A program made the translations under genes and the position numbers. Below the pieces are notes generated by a model. The model was not told the origin of the DNA. It was given only the letters and a program-made list of their open reading frames with translations, and searched no databases. DNA of 8,384 nucleotides, from the NCBI GenBank assembly GCA_019894655.1, contig JAGXNZ010000136.1, forward strand, positions 1-8,384, written 5' to 3'. The first letter of the stretch is position 1. Each line of letters opens with the position of its first letter. This document shows positions 1 to 5,899 of this stretch, piece by piece. Origin of the DNA: Promethearchaeota archaeon. GTDB taxonomy: Archaea; Asgardarchaeota; Lokiarchaeia; Sigynarchaeales; SOKP01.

Positions 1-725
1 GAAAAAATCCGAATATAGTGTTAAAAAATAGGATAATTACAACAGATATAATCACAAAAAAGATGATTAACCCATACGATCGCTTTTTAACCTTCCGATT
101 AAAACTCACTTTACAATTAGGGCAATCAAAAAAATCAATAAGATTAGCTAATATTGCTTATTTTGGTCATATGTGGGAATTATACGCTTTTTGGGTTTGG
201 ATTCCAATTTTTCTTAAAGAAGTATTTTATTATACCTATCCAAGTGGTGATGCTACCTTCTTTTTTTCATTAGGGACTTTTTTAGTATTTATTAGTGGTG
301 CTTTAGGCAACACTTTAGGAGGAATTCTCGCTGATCGAATAGGAAGGACGAAATTTAACATTATAATGCTAATCTTAAGCGGATCTAGTTCAATAATCAT
401 AGGTTTTTTTTTAGATAATATTACATTAGCACTTTTAACAGCCATAGTATGGGGGACTACAATTGTACCAGATTCACCTCAATATTCTGTTATGATAACG
501 GAATTAACCGATCAGGATTATGTGGGTACAGCCTTAACAGCTCAATTATCCATTGGGTTTGGAATTTCCCTTATATCTATACAACTATTACCAAATTTTG
601 TAAATTTAGTTAGTTGGGTATTTGGTTTCACTTTCTTGTCCGTGGGGCCTTTAATTGGCATCATTTCGCTAATTATGTTGAGGAAAGAACCAGATTCTGT
701 TAAATTAGGTCAGGGAAAGAAATAA
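1..725 (+). CDS. Major facilitator superfamily transporter, C-terminal half (partial, cut by left edge)
   Basis: This is the C-terminal half of a 12-helix MFS secondary transporter in the cytoplasmic membrane. The frame is open to base 3 with no stop, so the gene begins outside the window; the GTG at 18 lies in the presumed central loop and is not the real start. Six hydrophobic segments follow and match TM7-TM12. In residues counted from base 18 they lie at about 45-68, 80-104, 112-131, 134-152, 165-192 and 197-221. TM7 begins with FGHMWELYAFW, which I recognise from a prokaryotic MFS group often annotated as nitrate/cyanate-type. The loop between TM8 and TM9 carries an MFS motif-A repeat, GGILADRIGR (101-110). 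PDSPQYS (151-157) followed by GTALTAQ (170-176) is also typical of that group. The substrate cannot be read from the sequence. A sugar kinase follows 89 bases downstream on the same strand, so a sugar or polyol is possible but unproven. The protein ends in a short charged cytoplasmic tail. Confidence 0.9.
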   Translation, partial: KNPNIVLKNRIITTDIITKKMINPYDRFLTFRLKLTLQLGQSKKSIRLANIAYFGHMWELYAFWVWIPIFLKEVFYYTYPSGDATFFFSLGTFLVFISGALGNTLGGILADRIGRTKFNIIMLILSGSSSIIIGFFLDNITLALLTAIVWGTTIVPDSPQYSVMITELTDQDYVGTALTAQLSIGFGISLISIQLLPNFVNLVSWVFGFTFLSVGPLIGIISLIMLRKEPDSVKLGQGKK

Positions 726-730
726 TGCCT

Positions 731-740
731 TGTTTTTTAA
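731..740 (+). terminator. Possible T-tract terminator after the MFS gene
   Basis: Six consecutive T residues (733-738) lie just after the transporter stop codon. Archaeal transcription often ends at such T-tracts without a hairpin. The same bases run into TTTAAA, so they could equally be part of a promoter for the kinase. Short T-runs are common in DNA this AT-rich, so the call is weak. Confidence 0.25.
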
Positions 741-814
741 ACATTAAGTATCTATAATTTTAATGATATCCTAGTTTTAATCTAATTAGATCAAAAAATG
801 TTTAATATTTGAAA

Positions 815-1777
815 ATGAATCCCAATATTATTAGTTTAGGCGAGCTTTTAGTCGAGATAATGCGAACGGAAGTTGATGTACCTCACGGCAGAATTGGATC
901 TTATTACAAGGGTCCATTTCCTAGTGGTGCTCCAGCAATTTTCATAGATTCTGTAGCTCGGATGTCAGTACCATTTCATTTATCAACAGGTTTTATAGGA
1001 GCTGTTGGAAATGATGAATTTGGGCAAACTATAATTGAAAAATTGAAAAATGACAATGTTGATGTTTCTAAAATAAAAGTACATGAAAACAGAACCACAG
1101 GAATTGCGTTTAATCAATATAATTCTGATGGCTCTCGAAAATTTATTTTTTCAGCAGGTGCTGCGGGACATATAACTCCAGATGATATTGATGAGGAATA
1201 CTTTTCAAGCGTAAAAGCTCTTCACATTATGGGTAGTTCTCTTTCAATAAGTGAGAGTTCCCGGGAATCATGCTATAAAGCAATTAAGATTGCAATATCT
1301 TTAAATCCACAAGTTATTATTTCATTTGATCCAAATTTAAGACCAGAAATGTTAGATATAAAGACGATTATAGAAATATCTCAACCTGTATTAGATAGGA
1401 CTACTATTCTATTCCCTAGTGGAGAAGAAGCAGAAATTCTAGCGGGAGTTAAGGGAGAAGAAAAAGCATGTAAGAAACTAATAAAGAGCGGTTTAAAACT
1501 AGTCGTTTTGAAACAAGGAAAAGAAGGGTGTACTATATTTGCTTCTAGTTTGGCAGATGGTGTAAGGGTTCCTGGATTTAAGGTTGAGGAGAAAGACCCT
1601 ACTGGAGCGGGTGATTCGTTTGATGGGGCTTTTATTGTTGGTTACTTAGCAGGTTGGGATTTAAAAAAAATTGGAGAGTTTGCAAATGCCGTAGGAGCTC
1701 TGAAAGTTAAGTTTTTCGGACCTATGTCAAATACTAACTATGAAGAAGTATCCGATTTAATAAAAAAGATTAAGTAG
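815..1777 (+). CDS. PfkB/ribokinase-family sugar kinase, tagatose-kinase-like
   Basis: This is a cytoplasmic ATP-dependent carbohydrate kinase of the PfkB family, 320 residues from the ATG at 815, a normal length for the family. The N-terminus shows the expected first strand (IISLGELLVEIM). The substrate-side signature reads PSGAPAIFIDSVAR (36-49) where most members have GGxxxN. I associate this variant with proteins annotated as tagatose kinase or 2-keto-3-deoxygluconate-kinase-like. SFDPNLRPE (170-178) is a conserved mid-domain strand. DPTGAGDSFDGAF (261-273) is the second PfkB signature, with GAGD forming the anion hole and D267 the expected catalytic base. A stop at 803-805 limits the start to TTG 809 or ATG 815; I prefer the ATG, which adds no gap before the first strand. 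No Shine-Dalgarno is visible. The gene follows an MFS transporter, which fits uptake followed by phosphorylation of a sugar. The family is secure; the exact sugar is inference. Confidence 0.93.
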   Translation: MNPNIISLGELLVEIMRTEVDVPHGRIGSYYKGPFPSGAPAIFIDSVARMSVPFHLSTGFIGAVGNDEFGQTIIEKLKNDNVDVSKIKVHENRTTGIAFNQYNSDGSRKFIFSAGAAGHITPDDIDEEYFSSVKALHIMGSSLSISESSRESCYKAIKIAISLNPQVIISFDPNLRPEMLDIKTIIEISQPVLDRTTILFPSGEEAEILAGVKGEEKACKKLIKSGLKLVVLKQGKEGCTIFASSLADGVRVPGFKVEEKDPTGAGDSFDGAFIVGYLAGWDLKKIGEFANAVGALKVKFFGPMSNTNYEEVSDLIKKIK

Positions 1778-1792
1778 TTTTTCTTAAATCGG
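1752..1792. terminator. Hairpin at the convergent junction, possible bidirectional terminator
   Basis: CCGATTTAA at 1752-1760 is the exact reverse complement of TTAAATCGG at 1784-1792. Inside it, AAAAA (1762-1766) pairs with TTTTT (1778-1782) after a single T/C mismatch (1761/1783). The result is a 15-position stem with an 11-base loop at 1767-1777. The loop holds the TAG stop of the kinase, and the stem ends one base before the stop codon of the opposing phosphoesterase. On the minus strand, the A-run at 1762-1767 becomes a T-run beyond the phosphoesterase stop. The placement suggests that it ends both converging transcripts. The structure is visible; the function is inferred. Confidence 0.55.
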
Positions 1793-1793
1793 T

Positions 1794-3779
1794 TTACTTT
1801 AAATGGAGAGAATACACTTTAGCGCCTACTATTTGGTCGTCTTTAATAGTATAATATCTAAATCCTGGGGGTTTAAATTTGAATTTAGCAGAAAGGGGAC
1901 CCACTGCTTGCGTTTGAAATACAAAGGGCTTGTTTACATCGAACCATGTTTGTAAATCGAGTGGGTTTTTGATTTCCTTGAATTTATCCCGATATCGTGA
2001 GGTGTAAATTTCAACTGGTACTTCAATATAAACTGGAAAAAACCAAAAGCCAAAATTAATTCTATCCGTTTTCTTAGCCTCTTTTAACCGATACTCTTTT
2101 AGGGTATGAGTATGCCCACACATAACAATATCTACTTTTCTTCTAATGATCTTATCTGAACCAGTGAAGATTTTCAAAACTGTTGACCAGTTATACATAA
2201 TTGTTTGATATTTGAGATTTAAAATCTTATCCAATCTTCCAGTTCCATCATATTTTCTTAGATTGCTTTCGTAAAAGTCTGACCATGCTAAAGGTCGATT
2301 CTTTATGTTCAAAAATTTTTTATATTTTCTCCTCTTGTATCGACTAAGGTTTGGGGAAACTGGAGGTGTATGCATAACTACTATAACCTTTTCGTTATGG
2401 GCTATTTGAATAAAAGCACGTAATAAATCTACTTGGTATTCTTTAATTCCTTTTGTACTGGGCCCGCCTTTTAAAAGATCGTGAAGATCTGCTACAGAGT
2501 CTTGACCGGTATCAAGGAATATAAAATTATAATGGTCTCCGATTTTAAGATTAAAGTTGAGATTAGGATTGATATATCTAAAATAATCCTTCAAATATTT
2601 GTCTTTAGACTTAAGGGCAGTGAAATAATTAAAAAATTTAGTGTCGTAATATCCCTTTACATCTGAATGAGTCATCCCAAAAATTTTATGAATTTGACCA
2701 AATCTCATCCCATAGTGGTTTGCTCTGTAGTCGTGATTACCTATTGTCGTAAATATTGGAACCATAATTTCTTGGGAATTAATTAAATCTCCATCCGAAC
2801 CTAAAAACGGTGGTTTATCCAATCCTTTATTTCTTCCAAGTAAAATATCTAAAAAAACAAGAAAATTATTCTTATATTGATAATTACCTCTTGCGATATT
2901 CAGGTAATCTATTAAATCTCCAGTCATTAGCATGAAATCTAAGCTTTTTTCTGAGGATTTTATGTTTGCAAAATTTATTAGCTTTCTCAAATTGGAATTG
3001 AAGTTGTATTTAGCCCATCTTAGTTCCTCGATTCTTTCTTCTTGGAACTCTTCCTTAAATTCAAAATCTCTTGTAAGAACAAATTTATCTATTTTCCCTA
3101 TTTTTTTTTCATTAGTTTTATATCGATCAATCTTAGACCTTGCATTTTCCTTTAAATAATTTAAGATAAAGTCATTTCTTCGAGCAATATGAAAGTCAGT
3201 AGCATGAATGAAACTAAAATCATTCCAGTCTTTGTCAAAAATAGCGATGCTGTGATAGTTAACTTTATTCTCGGTTAAATTAGGAACATCATGTACAATA
3301 TCAAATAAGAGAAAATCTCTATTAACTTCTTTTAGTATATTCTCAATATTTAAGATATCACGAATTTCTAACTTAATTCTGTAGAGTTCTTTTCTTTTTC
3401 CAAATACATCGTCAAATTGAAATACGCTATTGTTAATATCCCATACAATACAATTCTCTTCTTCTAAAACGGGTTGATCTCTGAAATCTAATTTTTCTAT
3501 TTTTTCGATTTGAACTAGATGTAAGTTGATTAAGGGTCCTCTTCTTTTTTCAAAATCACCACTCTCTTTTAAAATTGGTTGAATAAATAAATTTTTGTGA
3601 AAATGTTCTAAAATATTTTGAGTTGAATGGGAGATGGCTGCAATAATGAGGGCTTCGAACGATAAATTTTTAATTGGAAACTGAGCTCTTTGTTTATAAT
3701 CTCTCAAATTTAGAAATATTGGTTTTCCAATATTCGGAGAAATAATTATAGGATAAATTCCTAGTTCAAGGTCAATCAT
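1794..3779 (-). CDS. Large calcineurin-like metallophosphoesterase with N-terminal and C-terminal accessory regions
   Basis: This 661-residue protein has a di-metal calcineurin-like phosphoesterase core, with every expected metal motif in order: DFH (D195, H197), GDLID (287-291), GNHD (347-350), H470 in VVMHTPP, and GHTH (555-558). It should hydrolyse a phosphomonoester or phosphodiester, but the substrate cannot be read. The core is preceded by about 185 residues of mixed, strand-rich sequence with no motif I recognise, perhaps a beta-sandwich. It is followed by about 100 residues with a strand-rich end (QTQAVGPLSAKF, PPGFRYYTI). Two spacings are long for the family: about 90 residues between DxH and GDxxD, containing a lysine/glutamate-rich insert (210-260), and about 120 residues between GNHD and H470. 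No signal peptide or membrane segment is visible, so it is probably cytoplasmic. The ATG at 3779 is the first start after an in-frame stop at 3807-3809. No Shine-Dalgarno is visible. It converges on the sugar kinase and is probably transcribed alone. Confidence 0.92.
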   Translation of the reverse strand: MIDLELGIYPIIISPNIGKPIFLNLRDYKQRAQFPIKNLSFEALIIAAISHSTQNILEHFHKNLFIQPILKESGDFEKRRGPLINLHLVQIEKIEKLDFRDQPVLEEENCIVWDINNSVFQFDDVFGKRKELYRIKLEIRDILNIENILKEVNRDFLLFDIVHDVPNLTENKVNYHSIAIFDKDWNDFSFIHATDFHIARRNDFILNYLKENARSKIDRYKTNEKKIGKIDKFVLTRDFEFKEEFQEERIEELRWAKYNFNSNLRKLINFANIKSSEKSLDFMLMTGDLIDYLNIARGNYQYKNNFLVFLDILLGRNKGLDKPPFLGSDGDLINSQEIMVPIFTTIGNHDYRANHYGMRFGQIHKIFGMTHSDVKGYYDTKFFNYFTALKSKDKYLKDYFRYINPNLNFNLKIGDHYNFIFLDTGQDSVADLHDLLKGGPSTKGIKEYQVDLLRAFIQIAHNEKVIVVMHTPPVSPNLSRYKRRKYKKFLNIKNRPLAWSDFYESNLRKYDGTGRLDKILNLKYQTIMYNWSTVLKIFTGSDKIIRRKVDIVMCGHTHTLKEYRLKEAKKTDRINFGFWFFPVYIEVPVEIYTSRYRDKFKEIKNPLDLQTWFDVNKPFVFQTQAVGPLSAKFKFKPPGFRYYTIKDDQIVGAKVYSLHLK

Positions 3780-4135
3780 ACTTAATCCGATAAAACTTAG
3801 ATGAAATTAACGTAATAATTATTATTTGATTTCTATTATTAAAATAATTTAGTTAGAATAATTTTTACAATACAATTTCTTGAAATAAGTGTTCTTACAA
3901 TGGAACGATTAACATTCACATTAAGGTTCAACTAACAAAAAATAAATAGAATCATCATATTTATTCTATCCACGATATTAATGGAATTGTCAAGCTTTAC
4001 AAAATATAAATCCATTGAGCATTCTAAAACCGCAATTATCATAAAATTTAATAGATATTACACTAATTGGGCTGCAATCTGTTAAATTCTATTATTAAAC
4101 GATGGTATCAATTTTTTATCTTTTTATAGATACTC

Positions 4136-4145
4136 CTATATAAAC
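4136..4145 (+). promoter_or_regulatory. TATA-like box 1 in the divergent intergenic region
   Basis: CTATATAAAC is close to the archaeal TATA consensus. It would place a transcription start near 4165, about 220 bases before the coiled-coil gene, implying a long leader or a separate small RNA. This is one of the most consensus-like boxes in the window, but no coding sequence starts at the expected distance from it. Confidence 0.4.
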
Positions 4146-4190
4146 TTATTGCTTGAAAGAGAGACGAGATACCCCTAAAAGAAAATAAAC

Positions 4191-4205
4191 TCAAAAGTTT
4201 AAATA
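4191..4205 (+). promoter_or_regulatory. BRE/TATA-like box 2
   Basis: A purine-rich stretch resembling a TFB recognition element (TCAAAAG) directly precedes TTTAAATA. The expected transcription start is near 4228. It could drive the 4251 small ORF or the coiled-coil gene with a long leader. AT-rich background makes chance matches likely. Confidence 0.35.
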
Positions 4206-4220
4206 TTTGTAATTAGTATA

Positions 4221-4229
4221 TTTTATAAA
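4221..4229 (+). promoter_or_regulatory. TATA-like box 3, correctly spaced for the ATG at 4251
   Basis: TTTTATAAA is centred 26 bases before an ATG at 4251, the spacing expected for a leaderless archaeal transcript. It could instead give a leader of about 140 bases for the coiled-coil gene at 4388. No purine-rich element directly abuts it. Confidence 0.35.
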
Positions 4230-4250
4230 GAAGATAGTGAGTTGTAGAGA

Positions 4251-4322
4251 ATGAATTTTTATTTGTATCAACATTTAGTTGAACATAAAAATACCAATTT
4301 TTTGAATTGTAATAAATATTAA
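4251..4322 (+). CDS. Possible 23-residue leader peptide or small ORF (uncertain)
   Basis: An ATG at 4251 opens a 23-codon frame that closes with TAA at 4320-4322, 65 bases before the coiled-coil gene. Its only support is the TATA-like box centred 26 bases upstream, a leaderless spacing similar to that seen before the permease and PHP genes here. The peptide (MNFYLYQHLVEH...) matches nothing I recognise. It has no membrane segment and is rich in Asn, Tyr and His, as translated AT-rich non-coding DNA often is. It may be a leader ORF or chance. Confidence 0.15.
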   Translation: MNFYLYQHLVEHKNTNFLNCNKY

Positions 4323-4387
4323 ATTATAGATTCCCAATTCTCCTTTTATTAAATGAAATTCTAAAAATCCTAAAATAAAACTATAAT

Positions 4388-5839
4388 ATGACTGACGAGA
4401 TCAAAGAGGAAATAGAGGAAACAGAAGAAAAGTCTGAAAAAGACATTGAAAAAGTCGACAAAGAATACTTATCAAAAGCTAAAAATTCTAGAGATCTCAT
4501 TGATAAGAAACTTAGAACCTTTGAAGATAGCATTGAAGACATCTCTGATACTATTAAAAATGGTGAGCCTGAACCGGAGAAAAAGGAGAGGAAACATGAG
4601 AAATTAAGCGAAGAAATTCGAGAAGCACAAGTAAAGTTAGAGACAACTCAAAGTAAAATTGATGATAAGGAAGAGTATTTAACTGCGATTGAGGAGACCA
4701 TTAAAGCACTTGAAGAGAGATATAATCAAAAAACTGAAGATATGCAAAATTTAGAAGAACGTTTTGAAATTATTACGGAAAGTAAGAATACTCTAGATGA
4801 GGAGTATAAGGAACTATTAAGGAATAATGAGCAATTAGTAAACACCTTTGAAACTAGACAAGTTGATTTAATTGTGCTTACAGATAGTGTTAAAGAGAAG
4901 ATTTCTAATCAAGAAGAATTCCGCTCTAAACTTGACAAATTAAATCAAGAAATTCAAGAGAAAGAGTCTTTACTTGAAAGACAAGGAGAGTCTGCTGAAG
5001 CTCTTGAGAAAAAAATCAAGAGTCTCACGGCTGAAAATGAGACTCTTAAAGTTTCAATTGTAAAAAATAAGTTTGAATTAGATCACACAAACAACGAAAT
5101 TGAAGCTAAAGAAGAAGAGAAAAAGCTTTTATCTGAGCAAATTGACAAAAACGAAACACGCATTAAAATTATAGAAAAAAACATAGAAGATTATAAAGAT
5201 GGTTTTCCTGAAATGGAAAAACAAAGAGAAACATACGAAGAACTAATTGCAAAATACAAAATTCAACTCTCTGAAAAACAAGAGCTATTAATTGATGTGG
5301 AATCAAAAATTCAACAACACAATGATGTTATAGCTTCTACTAATGAACAGATTTTAAGTAAAGAAAACCTAATAAGAGCTAATGAGACAAGATTAGAAGA
5401 TCTCAAAAAAAATATTGATGCTTCTAGTATAGAGTACGCTGAAAGAGAGGAAAGAATTGATTCTCTCAACGAAAAATTAAAATACATGAATGAAGAGCAT
5501 GATAAACTTGCAAAATCTAAGGAGGTTATAGAGCAAAGTACAAATGATGCTAAACAACTTCTTCAAAAGTTGAAACTAGAGCTCGATACTCAAGAGGAAG
5601 AAATTAGAGACAAAGAAAGTAGAATTCATCGCTTAGAGTTCCTTTCGTTGGTTTACAGATTGTCAAAATTTTTTGGTGGGATTCTTATTGGTGTAGGAAT
5701 TCTTATAATAATTTTAGTACTTTTTGGTATTACGGGAATATTAAACTTCACTGATATTGAAATATTGCTTTTTATTATACTTATAATAGCGGGAGTTTTC
5801 TCAGTTATAAGTGGAATCTTTCATTTGGAGAAATCGTAA
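4388..5839 (+). CDS. Long coiled-coil protein anchored by a C-terminal two-helix membrane hairpin
   Basis: I do not recognise this 483-residue protein as a named family. Residues 1-60 are very acidic and helical. Prolines at 61 and 63 mark a break, and from about 65 to 415 the chain is almost unbroken heptad-rich Glu/Lys/Leu/Ile sequence, typical of a coiled coil. The only interruption with a proline is DGFPEM (271-276). The protein has only three prolines and no cysteine or tryptophan. If straight and continuous, 350 helical residues would reach about 50 nm. The end carries two hydrophobic helices, about 429-451 and 458-478, joined by a short loop (NFTDIE), leaving a tail of about five residues. 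There is no signal peptide, so the rod and tail should both face the cytoplasm, with the hairpin in the membrane. This architecture suggests a membrane tether, scaffold or spacer; that role is inference. The ATG at 4388 is fixed by an in-frame stop three codons earlier (4376-4378). Similarity to SMC or myosin rods would be compositional only. Confidence 0.85.
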   Translation: MTDEIKEEIEETEEKSEKDIEKVDKEYLSKAKNSRDLIDKKLRTFEDSIEDISDTIKNGEPEPEKKERKHEKLSEEIREAQVKLETTQSKIDDKEEYLTAIEETIKALEERYNQKTEDMQNLEERFEIITESKNTLDEEYKELLRNNEQLVNTFETRQVDLIVLTDSVKEKISNQEEFRSKLDKLNQEIQEKESLLERQGESAEALEKKIKSLTAENETLKVSIVKNKFELDHTNNEIEAKEEEKKLLSEQIDKNETRIKIIEKNIEDYKDGFPEMEKQRETYEELIAKYKIQLSEKQELLIDVESKIQQHNDVIASTNEQILSKENLIRANETRLEDLKKNIDASSIEYAEREERIDSLNEKLKYMNEEHDKLAKSKEVIEQSTNDAKQLLQKLKLELDTQEEEIRDKESRIHRLEFLSLVYRLSKFFGGILIGVGILIIILVLFGITGILNFTDIEILLFIILIIAGVFSVISGIFHLEKS

Positions 5840-5854
5840 TTGGATACCTTATTA

Positions 5855-5873
5855 GCAATAAAACCTTTAAATT
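5855..5873 (+). promoter_or_regulatory. BRE/TATA promoter for the APC permease
   Basis: An A-rich stretch leads into CTTTAAAT (5865-5872), centred about 31 bases before the TTG start at 5900. This predicts a transcription start within a few bases of the start codon, meaning a leaderless or near-leaderless mRNA. That agrees with the absence of a Shine-Dalgarno sequence. It also implies that the permease can be transcribed independently of the coiled-coil gene ending at 5839. Confidence 0.5.
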
Positions 5874-5899
5874 ATAAATAATCAAGTCCTAGAAGAACA

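Larger units (their letters stand above)
3780..4387. other. 608-base divergent intergenic region, AT-rich, with clustered promoter-like boxes
   Basis: This is the longest non-coding stretch in the window. It separates the leftward phosphoesterase from the rightward coiled-coil gene and should hold both promoters. The left part (3780-4130) contains no convincing gene: in-frame stops are dense, and no tRNA fold or repeat array is visible. It does contain a weak hairpin, ATAGAAT (3946-3952) with ATTCTAT (3963-3969), and a six-base inverted pair, AATGGA (3980-3985) with TCCATT (4011-4016). Both are short and AT-rich, so chance is likely. The right part (4136-4250) holds three TATA-like boxes on the + strand, listed separately, and a 23-codon ORF at 4251-4322. 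No clear box sits at the expected distance before the phosphoesterase start at 3779. Confidence 0.6.

Noticed and set aside
404..412. Run of nine T residues inside the MFS gene, a possible frameshift site
   Set aside because: The frame continues through it without disruption, reading Gly-Phe-Phe-Leu in a membrane helix, so there is no sign of a break.
236..445. 69-codon ORF on the minus strand
   Set aside because: It lies wholly inside the MFS gene, whose motifs are clear, and its translation shows no family features.
2481..3159. Two short plus-strand ORFs (2481-2666 and 2932-3159)
   Set aside because: Both are antisense to the metallophosphoesterase, over well-conserved motifs or the charged insert, and carry no recognisable domain.
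3925..3931. GGTTCAA, resembling a tRNA T-loop
   Set aside because: The flanking bases do not form a T-stem, and no anticodon arm or acceptor stem can be found around it.
3900..3935. Eleven-codon ORF starting ATG GAA CGA
   Set aside because: It is too short, with no promoter-like box at the right spacing and no recognisable peptide.
3946..3969. Seven-base inverted repeat ATAGAAT/ATTCTAT
   Set aside because: It is short and AT-only apart from one pair, has a ten-base loop, and has no adjacent gene end or start; chance is likely in this composition.
4388..5600. SMC/Rad50/myosin-like identity for the coiled-coil protein
   Set aside because: There is no Walker A, Walker B or ABC signature and no hinge domain; the resemblance is only heptad composition.
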